Shown one piece after another: positions 48,940 through 61,769 of a DNA stretch of 64,000 bases. Both the position numbers and the translations under genes were made by a program. The notes under the pieces were generated by a model. That model was not told where the DNA came from. It saw nothing but the letters and a program-made list of their open reading frames with translations, and made no database searches. The first letter of the stretch is position 1; each line of letters starts with the position of its first letter. Origin of the DNA: Polytrichum commune (Eukaryota; Streptophyta; Polytrichopsida; Polytrichales; Polytrichaceae); assembly GCA_950295325.1 (NCBI GenBank), contig OX485806.1:21392001-21456000 (forward strand), written 5' to 3'.

Positions 48940-50413
48940 TTCTGGCGGTCCGCTAGAATGTGGAAGGTCATGGACACGGGCCGCTAGACTTTCATGCGTT
49001 CATTAGAGAATCTTCAACGTACAAGCGCTAGTCATTAAAGGTTTTGAAGAGTAATTTAAAGAGGAGGTGGTTTTAACCTGGAGGAGGAGGTTAATAAGTG
49101 GGCTCGGGTTTAAGAAGATGGGAGTAGCTAGTTGGCACATACAAACCCTACCCCACTACGTTCCCTCTAAATTTGGACGGGTTTGTTCTTATACGTAGTA
49201 GAATTTGGTGAGCGAACAGCCTGCATGAAAATTCACCCTAAATGCATTTGGGCTCATGTATGACCCCAAATTTGGTAAAACCGTGGATTTGGTGGCTTAA
49301 ATTTGTTGAAATTAATCTTTTCCTTTTTTGAGAAGTTGTCAAGTGGGTCCTACCACAAATCGTCTAAAAAAAACTAGAAGCAATTAACTCCTTGGCCTCC
49401 ACAATTTTCAATGGCCCTCTTGTTGGTGCAATTAGGCAGGCCCATGACCAAGTGTGCTTGTTCGTCATGTGGTAAAGCTATCCTTACATGAAACCTTTCC
49501 AACACTACAATTTTCCTTGTCACCGCCTTGTACACTAGAATCATCAATGAGTGTTTGATCATAATCACAATCTCATCCTCGTCCATACTTTCAAATAAAT
49601 GATCCTCAATAAGTGACCCTATCATACAAGTACAAATGTTGTATATTTCCTAGAAGTCCTCTATGCATGTACATAATTTCGAGTTATAATTTGTGTAGAC
49701 ATGTATACGTAGTACAAAAAAGTTAAAAGTAACACCCCTTTTGTGCACTCTCGTATACTCATACATGTAATCCAAAGTGCACGCCCGAGAACTAGCATCA
49801 GTCATTAGTTTGGTCGAGAAAATCCGTATGCAAGAGGCCAAGATCACAACCCCTTTTTGTTTGAATGTTGTGTTCGTCTCTACACAATTCACCCACCACA
49901 TTGTCACAAGATATGCCCCGTTTGCTAAATCTCGCAAAAAAATTCCACGGTTGCACATCACATTTGTCACGGATACTACCCCCTCCACCCACAGACTAGT
50001 GATTACATGCCCTTGGTTGCAGTGATCGTGGCTTGGCTAGAAGACTATGGCGCTTTGGACATGTTTTGACAAAGCTCAACAACGAATTCCTAATCGACGT
50101 GCCCGGCAGGCTCTTCATGTTGAACAAAATCCCTAAGACCCCTTACACACAGATCAGCATAAGGTACACGTTTCCAAGGCAGGTGATATATATATATGCC
50201 CTTTGCTGGGCCTTCGACAAAAGTTCCCAGTGCACATTGACCAAGAGATCCATGAGGTGTTGTGGCCAAATCTAGCTACAAGAGATAGACAGTAAGGACA
50301 ATTATATAGAGGAGCATTTTTTTGACACACTCCACTAGCTTGTTGTGCAGGCAAGCATTGAAGAGCTGCCCCCCTACCACTTTAAATTCAACGACAATGT
50401 GGATCACCAGGAG

Positions 50414-51452
50414 CAGGGTTCGGGAGATTTTTGAGCTCAACCAGCTAAAATCCGCCCCTTCACAACTTCTACCAGTTTTTTCAGGATTTGACCGGTTGCA
50501 AACTTGTTGCCATTAATTTGGACCGGCCAATATCTTATATTATTTTTCAAGTGCTGGTTAATTTCCTCTTCATTGTAATGACAACCGGTCAAAAACTTGT
50601 GCATTGATAAGTAAGCCGGTTTTCCAATGTAGCAAAATTATATTTACAAACAACACACACCATTCAACAACAACGTTCAAAGAACATATCACCATACAAC
50701 AATAATAATATGTAATGATATCAACATCCAACAACAATGATCAACAATTCAATACATACAAGAAACAACAACAATGATCAATAATTTATCCATAGCAGGA
50801 GTTGAACCTAAAATAACCCATCAACCGGTTGATGGCCATGGATTTGGTCTTCTATCATACCTAGGTCTTAAAACCTCATATTAGATTTGAGGCCACAGCA
50901 TGATAAAAGAGTAACCTAACAAACCATACTATATACAAAAATGAAATTCATCAACTACTAGAGTCAAAATTAGCAGTATCATCTTCACCTTCAAGAGGAA
51001 AACACCCTAAAAGGTATCTCTGTGGATGTGAAAACAACCATCTAAACTTTGTAGAGTTCCTTCATAAAGCTATGGCTTCCATAAGTACGTTATCAAGATC
51101 ACCACGAAGATCTTCCATAAACACGCACATAATATATTCTAATTGCTAGCCATCAACAATGAAATGCAATAATGAAGCAAAAGCTTCGCATGTCTGGCAT
51201 TTACCAAATCGCCACAAGCCTATAACGAACAAATAACCTAAACCCTAGAACCAAATGATATCCGGCCCTAGATGAATCAAACCGGATGAAATCCGCCTAT
51301 TTCACAATTCATCCGGGTAAAAATCCTCCTCCTCAAAATGATTGCCAATTGAAAGCACCGGTTTCACATCCTCCACTTTCCCAATTCAACCAGACTTTTC
51401 ACAAAACCAACCGGCCGCCATTACACTAAATACTAGTTCTCCCCGGACATTG
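50414..51452 (+). mobile_element. 1,039-base hAT-like element related to the 226-base MITE
   Basis: Left end CAGGGTTCGGGAGATTTTTG. Right-end complement CAATGTCCGGGGAGAAC. Flanks ACCAGGAG (50406-50413) and ACCTGGAG (51453-51460), an 8-base duplication with one change. The interior has several CCGGTT and AAC/CAA-rich stretches and no transposase. Confidence 0.7.
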
Positions 51453-51460
51453 ACCTGGAG

Positions 51461-53720
51461 GAGCTTCTTCACTGAGGTGGAGCTACATCTTGGGGGTGAA
51501 AATGGGAACAAGAATTCTGGTGACACCATGCCAATCGACTCCGGAGATTCCATCCAAAACAAGGTCAAGAATTCGGGCACACCCACTCAATTTGTGGAAT
51601 TGAGCTCGCATTCCGTTCCTAGGGTCGCACGATTGAGTAAGTCTCAACCAATTGCGCCGAATGAGGATGAGGTTGCAATCGGGAAGCCCCTAGTTGTAGT
51701 TTCCATTTGGGATTCAAGTGGGTCTTAGTCATATATATATAAACGTTAGCTCCAAGGCGGAGTGAGCATAACCGAAGAGCCTCTTCACCCTCGGGTTACT
51801 TCCCCCTTTTGGGGGTGGGCTCAATGTGTGGTATCCAGACAATGGTTGTCACTAGGTCATGGAATGTATTTTAAAGGCCATGATCATGTGGATTTGGTCA
51901 CCTTGGGGCTGAGAAGTTGGTTGGTGGGTGTTGTGGTGTAACGTTTGTGAAGGTTCAGGCTTGAAACCCTAAGAGATTCCTTAGGAAGTGAGTGTCGTAG
52001 GAAACTGCTATCCGTTAACTGAGTCTAAATGGCAACACCCATCAACTACATTGGTAGTTTTCGGGTTTCGTTGCGGGTTGTGGGGGCAAGTGTAAGGGGT
52101 GAGTTTTTGTTTCAAGTTGTCATTTGTTGAGAATTAATTCACACAATGATCTAATGGCGGTTGTGTGTAGGTTTTTTTGGAGGGTAGTATTTATGGTGGG
52201 GGGAATTTGAGTTGAGCAAAGAAAATGTTGAAATTGTCTCTATGGGTTCCACCTCTTGGCCATGCAATCATGATGATGAGTGCTTGGACTCTCTACTTGT
52301 GTGCAGCAATGGCAATCATAGGGGGTGTATTCCTCCCATTTGTGTTGAATGGCTAACTCTAGAAATTTGTGATCATGGCAATATGTACATTCAATAAATT
52401 GGAGAAAGGTATTGGAGGGGTGTGAGGGGGCCGGGACATGTGTGGGGAGGCCATTGTAGACTAGAGAGAATTTGTTTTAGGGAAACACATGGTGTTTCGC
52501 TACAATTTGTCTAGCTTCTCAAAGATGTTATAGGTCCTACCAGTAATAAATTACATCCCTCAACACTCTATGAATCACCTAGCAACTTTGAATTCTCTCT
52601 TTTATTATTTAGCTTTACTATATTCATTTGTATGCTTACCCTCCATTCCTACATATCAAAGAATGAAATTTCAGCCCAATACTACTTTTAAACATCAAGT
52701 GATGATTTTGGCCACATCAAATATAAATCCAATGGCTATTCATGGCTATTCATGAATGAAAGTCCACATCTAAGAATTGGTTACCGATTAAGGGGTGAGT
52801 CCCGAAAGCAAAGTAGGAGGGTTGGTTCCCTTCCTATGAACTATAAGGTCTGGGGTAGGAGGAGCTAACCATTAGCATGGTGGAATGTGAAGGGTTAGCG
52901 CTTGTAACTTTTGCTAGAAATAAAAATTGGCAAGATTGTTAAGGGGGCTAACAAGGGTTGCGACACATATAATATAGGGGGTTTTAAAATCGTGAATCGT
53001 GTTTACATGTAAAATATTATCACATATAATGGCCTCTTTTATCTAGTTAGTACATGTAAAATAACGTGAAAACAATTACTAGGGGTAGCAAGTCTAGGGT
53101 AGGGCTTGTGCTAGTGGATGAAAAAAAAACAATTTTATGTTGAAAGTGCTTGTATGGATGACTTCGCACATTATCTTGCTTGAACGTTATTGAATCAACG
53201 GTTCCAATGTGGAGTTAATGGTCTCTACCACGTGCTACGAGGGAAATTTTTGGCGCTTTGTTTGACTTTATTTCATAGTCTAAGATAATGCTTTAGTTGC
53301 ATGCCTTTGCCTTAGGTTTATTGTTTTGTTTTAGTTCATGTGAGTTTAGCATTATGGCTGAACTTCACTATTCATGGTTTTAAGAAGAGAAATGTCCTTC
53401 ATGAAAAAAAATGTCACTTACTGAACCAAAGAAAAATGGGGTGTACGAAATAAAATACGGTTTAAGAAAAAAATGGACAATAGTCAGGCATTGAGGGAGA
53501 AAAATTGGGGTAAAGTCAAAAACATTTATTACTTGGGGTATAAGAAAAAAAGTGTAGTATAAATAAATTAGGTTATTTTAAAATAATGCCCCAAAAATTT
53601 ATAATGATTGATAGGGTGTATTAAAATACAAGCATTTACCTTTATTTTGAAAAATACCATACCTTACGTTTTGCAAGGTAGATAGCCCCCCGATAAATAG
53701 GTCCTAAGCACACGTGTATG
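51461..53720. other. No supported gene
   Basis: Low-complexity, T-rich sequence. The frame at 51342-51728 crosses the element boundary, so it is not a native gene. Confidence 0.35.
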
Positions 53721-53722
53721 CA

Positions 53723-54060
53723 TTAATTAAAGAGGGAGTGACCTCCCCGTGGTGGAAATATATGGACGAGGTCGCCATTGAAAGTAGCATCGGGATGGCT
53801 AACCCCTGTTTTTGTTAATTTGCCGACTTTCTCATTGCCTTTAATTCCAATGTGGGATCGGATTTTGTGTATGTGGATTGGGTGAGGGTATTTGGCAATA
53901 TTGGTGAGGTTTGCGCTAATATTGGTGTCAATCCAGGTGGTGGCAATGGGCATAAGGAGAGTTTTTACATAACATCATAAGTTGCTATTAGGTGTTCTAT
54001 TCTAATAATATTTAGTGACAGTGTCTTATCTGAATTTATCAAGCTCAATCTGCTTCGACA
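53723..54060 (-). pseudogene. LINE (non-LTR retrotransposon) RNase H fragment
   Basis: The minus frame 53953-53723 contains PIHIHKIRSHIGIKGNEK and a following LTK, matching the RNase H domain seen at the end of plant LINE polyproteins (KVKSHIGIxGNExAD). The usual AD is VG here. Upstream on the same strand the frame is broken by stops. No reverse transcriptase is recognisable nearby. A decayed fragment. Confidence 0.7.
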
Positions 54061-57000
54061 AACATGTCTAAGGTAAAATCCTAGCACCTCACATGACACT
54101 TTCCTGATCCCATGATGATCGTGTGGGCCGTTCTTTTGCAATAAGCTAAGAAGACTCATGATGGAACATCATGTTAATGTATAATCGTTTAAGAACTACC
54201 ATGTCTCATTAATGTGCTCGGTTAAGCCCTCAAAAACTTATTAAACCCCTCTCTCCTATGATTTGAACATAATTGCTTATGGAGTTAAGAGATTTCAATC
54301 TTAATTATCTTCACTCTCAACATAAGGCTCATTGATTATGAGTGGGCTTTTGGAGGTGTATCAATATCCTAAAGTTCCATCCATATCATATTGAACTAAG
54401 TTACATTGATCAATATCCTTGATTGTTGATGACAAAGGAGTCTTTGAAGTCTCGATTAAGTTTTCATAAAGAAGTCAAGCTCTTAGTTTACTTTATGACT
54501 TCCATAATAACATACACTATTCAATGTCAACTCATTCATATAGGTAATTATATCAATTCAATATAGTATTTATGAAAACATCATATTCACATGTGACATT
54601 TCTCTTTAAGGCCGACTTGGTTTGTAGTCTTGTGGAATGCAGTTGCAATATTTAAAAAGTTGTAGTTGGCAACAACACCTCCTAAGACCAGTTCAAACCA
54701 GCCCTCTTTGCATTCAAGAAAACGACATAAATGATATTTTTACATGTCATGTGATGTTTTCACAAATACCATGTTCACATGATCAACCCCTAACTTTATT
54801 ATAAGAGCATGTTATTGTGCATAATACCAAATTATTTTCTTGATAAGTTATAGTAATACTAAAAATTGAATGTTAATAGTTTAAGTGGTAGAAGATGCAT
54901 GTTCATGTGTTTTTCTTATGTTAGCTCAAGTGTTATCACTTAGTTTATAAATAGGAGATGTGTGTATATATTGAGAGAGAGATAGAGAGAGAGATGGTTC
55001 TCACCTCATTCCCCTAGTTCCCAATGGGCTTTGGTGACTTAGATGTTGCCAATTTCCACTTGTTGGTTGTTGGATTTTGGTGTTGGCGCCCTCCTTGATC
55101 GTTTTGTGGTAGTTTTCTTGACCCCTTTCTTGCTTTGAACTCTAGTATTAACATGTGGTGGTGCTATCACCCCATCCAACCTGACCACTCAATTGAATAA
55201 TGTATGTAATTAATATGGACATGCATAATATACTCTAAAAATAGTTGTCCTTTAAACACAATTTTCATTTTTAACAAGTCCTTTATACATATGTTTCAAA
55301 CAGATAGACCTTATTTATGCCTCTTGTCGATCTTCCCCCCCTCCCCCAGGTTATCCTTCTAACTCTCCACTTTCTCGAGCTCGACTAGTAAAAGGCATAC
55401 ACTACACCCTACACTATAACAAGGGACAACCTCCGGACTTGATATAAGGCTAACGTGTTTATCTTCATATCGATGAGAATCTACTTTTCTTGCCCCACAT
55501 AAATTAATCAAATTTTACACATATGTTTAAAAAGACCATATCAAAGTAGACCATGTTTCTATTAGTGTTACAAAGTGACAGAGCTTATGCAACTTTTGGG
55601 CTATAATCATACTAATTTCTAGGTTGCATATTATTTCAAGGTTTTTAAGTGGAATTGAATAAGAGGTTCGCTTTTGCATGGACATGGGCCTTCAGGTTGA
55701 AATCGGAATGACATATGACATCGGATTGTCCACCAAATGCTATTGCATTACCTTCCATAATCTTGGTATTCATGGGTTCCCTTGTATAAAATAATTGATA
55801 ATAAATCAAGGGTTATGAGATTTTTAAATATCTTGGTCTTTAGGTTTTGCGTTACACCAGTTCCTCTTTGAGGTGAGCGTGACACAAATTTAAACAATAT
55901 TAATTTAATGTCATTTAGGACTCCATGCAGGTATTTCATCTATGCAATTTCCATGAATCCATCGGGCCTTCAAGCTCTAGTGTAAAGTGAAAGTTGGACG
56001 GTCTTTGACATTCTCTACCAACAAGGTTTTAGGTTACAATGGTCACACCTTCGAGCTCTGGTTTCAAGTGCCCCTAAGTTTTTGAAGCATTAGAATTCAA
56101 CTACAATTTATTCATATAATGTGGGTTCTGGGGGTTTTAGATTACCACGATTACAAAGTTCAAAGATTTGACATATAATGGAGCCATTAATTGTGGTTAT
56201 ATGAGTAGATTTAAGGTGCTCTTTTGGGGACAAGTGTAGACCATGTTCTATATTTGATGAACAAATTACGTTTACTCATCTTGTAGTAATGAGGTAATAA
56301 CATGTACACTAAGGAAAGGAATCAGGATGAAGTCAACAATAATCTTCAATCCAGTGCTCAAATAGTTCCTTCAACACATATCATATAGCACCAACTTAGT
56401 AGTAAGATTATTTACTAAGCCATGTGGGTCACTTCCATTGACCCTGGAATGACGCAATAATTATATTCTATGAGTTCCCGAATAAAGTAGTAATATTTGG
56501 TTATTGTCCATACATTCATGCCGATACTTGGAAATATGGGTGGAGTTTTATAGCTGGCATTATTTATAGGAAGCAATGTTCATCCTGACATTATTCACTA
56601 AAATATTTAACATTATTCATAATATTCACGCTATTCATACCCGCATCATTTTTTTCCTACTATCTAAATTTCTTTCCATGAAGAGTAAGATAGTAGAGGC
56701 CCATATCATATGCTAAATATAGAAAAAAAAACTCAACCATAAAATTGAGTAACATTATGAGCCATGCAAGTCCCTCCCACATATTTGTAGACTTTAACTT
56801 AGCTAAGATATTGTTCCATATGTTAAGGTAGTCATCCTTTATGCACAATGCTGAGTACAACTTGAGAATACAAAATGAAAAGTATTCAAGTGGTTTGTGT
56901 ATACCCATTATGTTGAATAACTTAAAGCTTGCTTGTACGGATAAACTATAATTTATTTTTTGTTGCTATGAAATATCTTGTGAATTTTTTTTGATTGGAA

Positions 57001-57271
57001 GTTTTTTTGCAACTTTAAATTAGACTGGTGCATTAGGAGACAAAAGTTGTTTCCCAAAACAACTCTCTTGAGTTCCATTTTTTTTTTGGGGGGTAAAAAT
57101 TGAACAAGTTCAATCGCAAAAGGTAAGTGAAACAAACTGTTGTGGGGAAAAACCTCACCAAGGACCCATGGGGCATCAGGTGATAATACCTATCCTAGGT
57201 CTAATATTTTAAGAAACCACTAAATATATTTCTAGTGGCAATAAGGTCTTTGACACACCACACCTTATCAA

Positions 57272-57951
57272 AACCTTTTAAAAGAAAGAAAGAGAAAGAA
57301 AGAAAGAAAGAAAGAAAGAGAAACTCCGGTCCCTTTTTAGCAAGGGGCCGGCGTGAATAAAGTGTCCGTTCGTAATGCCAATGACCCGATGCCCACTAGA
57401 CAAGGGGACATTGGGACAATACTACTCTCCCCTTTCGAGGATGGATACTATAGTGACACACTATACTAGTTCCTAGCTAGCCACTAGTGCCTTGAAGATA
57501 CCGGACATGGTATCCCCCCAAAGGGCTTTGAGGTACCCATACAACAAGGTCCAACTCTCCCCTTTCGAGGATGGATACTATAGTGACACACTATACTAGT
57601 TCCTAGCTAGCCACTAGTGCCTTGAAGATACCGGACATGGTATCCCCCCAAAGGGCTTTGAGGTACCCATACAACAAGGTCCAACTCTCCCCTTTCGAGG
57701 ATGGATACTATAGTGACACACTATACTAGTTCCTAGCTAGCCACTAGTGCCTTGAAGATACCGGACATGGTATCCCCCCAAAGGGCTTTGAGGTACCCAT
57801 ACAACAAGGTCCAAGGACCCCCCACCATAGTTGGGTGGACTAAGGTGGTGAGCACCACGCCGGCATGGGGAATAGAACCCACAACCTCCTCATTGGGGGC
57901 CATGAGCCCTAACCACCAAGCCAAGGCCCGTGGTGCCTTAACCTTTTAAAA
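57272..57951 (-). mobile_element. tRNA-derived SINE with internal triplication
   Basis: Minus strand, body 57939-57284. The head contains TGGCTTGGTGG (A box) and GGTTCTATTCC (B box) at tRNA-like spacing. The tail is a (CTTT)n run at 57284-57320. A 12-base duplication AACCTTTTAAAA flanks it (57272-57283, 57940-57951). All this fits a Pol III-transcribed, LINE-mobilised SINE. The body is 656 bases because a 130-base segment is present three times. Confidence 0.85.
57425..57814. repeat. Three identical 130-base tandem units inside the SINE
   Basis: CTCTCCCCTTTCGAGG starts at 57425, 57555 and 57685 with no difference seen among units, so the expansion is recent (or an assembly artefact). Confidence 0.85.
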
Positions 57952-58860
57952 CATCATCATAAGCAACATCAAGTGCTTTCACTAGAACCTTAAGGGTCTT
58001 TTGCCATTCAATCTTGCCATAGTCGAGGAGAGCATCCTACCATCTTGAGGTCAACTTTCAACTTATAGGTAGATACTTTGCATACTATTGTGTGACTCTA
58101 ATGCCAATACCAAAGAAGAAACCATTGGAGTTTTAGAGCTCCAAATATATTCTTACAGTATACCTCTTGGGATCTGGCGCTTGAACATGTCAACTGTTGA
58201 GCAAGTTTTTGGATGTTCCAATAGATGTAAAAGATATGCTCCATTTGAGTGGTACTTACTTGAATAGAAATATTACAGTAGGGCATGTCTAACTAAAATA
58301 AGATATGTATATCCAAAACCAACATCTATTTTATTGAGTAACACAAACACACATAAATGTTGTAAAGTAAGCAACTATCCAATTTGAGGATGTATACCAC
58401 TGGAACATCTGATATAAAATTAATGTTGAAAAGTTTACATCACCTATGAATATAAAAATTTAACCCTTTTTACATTTGCATACAATTCAAAATGATGTGT
58501 TCTTTCCCATGTGACTGTGTTGGAATCCCTTTGTAAATTGCTATAATATAAAGAAATAAAATAAAACATTGTTATAACACAACACTATTGGTATCAAAAA
58601 ATGCGAAATTCTCCTTATAGATACCCAAGTGGTATCCAAACAAGACAATACCATTCCATTAATGCTTTAAACATGTTTTCATACATGTTGGCAGTGTGTA
58701 AAACCACCACGTGGATCATGCAACGATAGCTTGAGAGTTTTAAAGCTGCGTTGAGTTCGACCTGAAACTGAAACAGCAAAATCCACGTGCAAGCCTATCC
58801 AAAACTGATGAAGAGGAGAATTCGCTTTTTGGACATGGCTCGTGAGGGCCTTCTCATTTC

Positions 58861-59463
58861 CAGTGCCCAATGTTCAAGATTGAAGCCCTCATATGAGTTT
58901 CATTTTGAAGGGCTCTCAAATTTTAGCCCTTCAGTGGAAGGGTTGGTTCAAATCCAAGACGTCAATCTAAGAACATAGAAACGAAACGCAAAACTCATAT
59001 TAAACTTGTGCATGAATCATATAGTACATGTCGCTAATACAACGTGAAGAATTAAGAATCAACCATCTAATTCCACTTCTTGTAGTGACAATGCCCTACG
59101 CTTGTTGGTTCTTGTGGTGGACAGATTATGTTGAGGACTTCAAGTGACGTCTTCATTTTCAATTTGAAGTTGCGTTTTGTAGGGTTGTTTTAAGAGAGGT
59201 ACATTTTGAAGGGCCAAATCGCATTTGAAGGGCATCGAAGACTTCAATCTTGAACACTAAGAGATTTTGGGCATAATCGATCAAAAATCTATTGTTTCCA
59301 AGCCCAACCAGTTACATGTTATGATCTTTCAGTATTTTCTATAATTAATTTGAGGTATATTCCACGTATTCCTCTCAAACGATCGGTAATTTTCCTGTAG
59401 TCTTGAACTTCAACCAGTTGTTTCTCAAGCTCAGCCAGTTCATCTGTAACTAGCAGTCGGTTC
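58861..59463. mobile_element. Composite hAT-like insertion in unit C
   Basis: Starts CAGTGCCCAATG. An inner inverted pair TGTTCAAGATTGAAG (58871-58885) and CTTCAATCTTGAACA (59242-59256) bounds about 385 bases. It is followed by a 226-base-MITE-like body from GAGATTTTGGGCATAATCG to CAGTCGGTTC with terminal bases lost. The flanks CTCATTTC and TTCATTTC may be an 8-base duplication. A and B have plain TTTCTCATTTCT here. Confidence 0.5.
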
Positions 59464-59785
59464 TTCATTTCTGACCTTAACTCATGCCATAGTTTGAGTG
59501 GTTTGCCCCAGTTAAGTTAATTAACTCCAAGCTGCACATCCTCCCAGAAGTTTGAAAGTCGGCCCACTTACGTTATGCCAAAAATATTCGACCTCTTGAC
59601 TTTGTGGTGAATGAAAGTTGTTGCAATTCGTACTGTACCCTCTTCACATCTCAAGTTTGCAGGCTGCCAGATGGCCAGAAGCAATTAAGTTAAGGTAAGC
59701 AGGTCTTCAATGGACACTTTCAACTTTGCGGCCACTTCCCCAAGAACATGGAACGAGGGAGTAGTGAGAGCCGATTAGCACATCC

Positions 59786-60162
59786 AAATCACGGCCTTGG
59801 GCTAGATCACATCTTCATTCAGCTGGGTCCCGCCCCTCCCACGCTTCCTTCACTGCCCAGTCTTCTTACCTGCACCCATGTGGAAGCTCCTCTATGTTGG
59901 GAACCAATGTGACAATACCCGGTCACTTAAGTCATTAAGCTTATTTGGCATGTGAAGAAACTCCATCAATTAACTTGGGAATAATGAAAGTCCTATCAAC
60001 TTGAATATTTTGTAATCTTGACCAGGTATTGTCACATTGGTTTCCAATGAGGAAGAGTTTCCACGCAGGTGCGGGCAGGAAACCCGGGCAGTGAAGGAGG
60101 CGTGGGAGGGGCAGGGCACAGCCGAATGAAGATTTGATCTAGCCTGGGGCCAAATCACGGCC
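59786..60162. mobile_element. Fold-back, Mutator-like MITE with 11-base duplication
   Basis: AAATCACGGCC flanks both sides (59786-59796, 60152-60162). Arms of about 130 bases (59797-59927, 60021-60151) are inverted copies: GGCTAGATCACATCTTCATT against GGCTAGATCAAATCTTCATT, CCCGCCCCTCCCACG against CCTGCCCCTCCCACG, and ACCAATGTGACAATACC in both. A and B have a single uninterrupted CCATAGTCTTCTTCC site. A 9-11-base duplication plus long arms is typical of MULE-related elements. Confidence 0.8.
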
Positions 60163-60430
60163 ATAGTCTTCTTCCGAGTCATAGTTTTTGGGGCTCATAT
60201 GAATATCTTGTTTGCCAAAGTCAAGATTCCTAGATTCACACACCACTAGAATACTTGTGCATGTATAAGATGAGTAACCGAAATAGGTTTGCTCGACTTA
60301 TTGTTTACAAGCCTACCTCCCATTCATCTAACGTAAACGTCGTTAAATAGTATATAGGTTGGAGGTCATTTCATTTTGGACATTGTGATTAGCTTCAAAG
60401 ACCTTGAATTGGTGTAGTAGGGTGTATTTT

Positions 60431-61769
60431 GAATGAATTAAATAGAAAATTACAGGGGTGTATATATGGAACATTGGACACATTTATAAATTTCCAACGA
60501 GGGCATACATTGACAAAGGATTTTAGAAAGTTAGGTAGGGTTTAAGTTGGAGATAATCACCCAACATCTTCATGTTTCACTAACTCTATGCAATTTGGAT
60601 GTCTCTTCCACCATCACCAACCCAACACCCTAGGGGTCGGGGTTTGGATTCGAGGTTTTGAGAGGTTTAGAGTAAATATCAGAAGTCAAGCAGCTCCACA
60701 TGGAGTTATGGTTATGTTCGTATTGAATATGAGAGTGGGATCAGTATATGTCTTGTGAATACATCACCAACTCCTGCAACCCCCAAATTTTATGTTCAAG
60801 TGTGACTCACATTGTCCAAGGATAGGCTCACTAGTATTGAGTCTTATATGTTGTAGTGAGCTTGATGATTTGACGTATGTCAAACCTAAATTTCCACTAT
60901 CTAGAGCCAGGGATAATGATTATTCATTGAAATTAGGATGTGATTAGACAATATCATTTTTCTCTCAAGGAATAGTTGAAAGAGTCAAGAAAAGAGGGGA
61001 AAAAAAGGCAAGTTGGCCAAAACATTAACCACCAAGATTTGGTAATTGGGAAGGGTCTATAGGATAACCTACAAAATTGGCAATTGGTGGATTGAGTATT
61101 GACAACCAATTGACCTCTTGGACCAGCCTTCCAATATGGAAAAAAGGCTATGTTGGCATCAAAATAAGAATGGGTTAATGTGGACCTATGATTTCATGGA
61201 TCATTTCATGGTAGAGTTAGACCATCATTGCAGTAGCTACAATAACTTATATTGGAGACACAAATTTGCATGAGTTACATCCAATGGATGAACGAGTGTT
61301 CATTGAATTAATTAATGATGAATAAATATGTCTTGCTAAGAGTATTTTAGCCATATTTTTCACATAATCTTTTTGGCGTATACGTTTGATTGAGGTCTAA
61401 ACAACATATTTACTTTTCACTTGTGCATGAATTCGAAGGGATTTTCTAGCTATATATATATATATCAATTTTATGAGGAAAAAATCTTATATATTAGAGA
61501 TATTGATTTCATGATCATGCATGCATCTGGTTCCCGATTCTAACAATGACTACACCCCCTGAGGTGTGAAGTGACCCTTCAAGACCTCATTTTATAGGTC
61601 ACATGTGTTTAGCTCTTTGAAGGTCGCTCTCTATATTTGCAAACTTGAGCTACTTCACAACTACTTTTATCGTGATAACGGTCATGAAAGCCATCGTGAA
61701 CTTGATGACATCACCATATAGGACCTTCCTTCCACCCTCACCCCTCCCCCGCTCTCCTTTATATGTGTC
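60431..61769. other. No gene recognised
   Basis: AT-rich, no domain in any frame. A TA microsatellite lies at about 61450-61466. Confidence 0.4.

Larger units (their letters stand above)
48613..55249. other. 6.6 kb interruption of unit C
   Basis: Sequence with no counterpart in A or B. It holds a 226-base hAT-like MITE, a 1.04 kb related element and a LINE fragment (listed separately), plus a GA microsatellite near 54973-55000. Open frames at 49374-49625 (-), 49650-49988 (-), 49777-50025 (+) and 51342-51728 (+) have no domain I recognise. Confidence 0.55.
55250..60430. repeat. Tandem duplication unit C, distal part
   Basis: Collinear with 19500-26230 of A and 35340-41470 of B: CCCCTCCCCCA, CATCAACTTAGT, GGATCTGG, TAGATACC and CATAGTCTTCTTCC occur in order. 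No R1 copies. It carries its own SINE, a composite hAT-like insert and a fold-back element. It holds no supported gene. Confidence 0.75.

Noticed and set aside
49374-50025. Protein-like frames on both strands in the unit C interruption
   Set aside because: Overlapping candidates on opposite strands, no recognisable family, no clear splice partners.
51342-51728. 128-codon plus-strand frame
   Set aside because: It crosses the right boundary of the hAT-like element, so its N terminus is element sequence. No domain.
59970-60182. 70-codon minus-strand frame
   Set aside because: Lies in the arm of the fold-back element.
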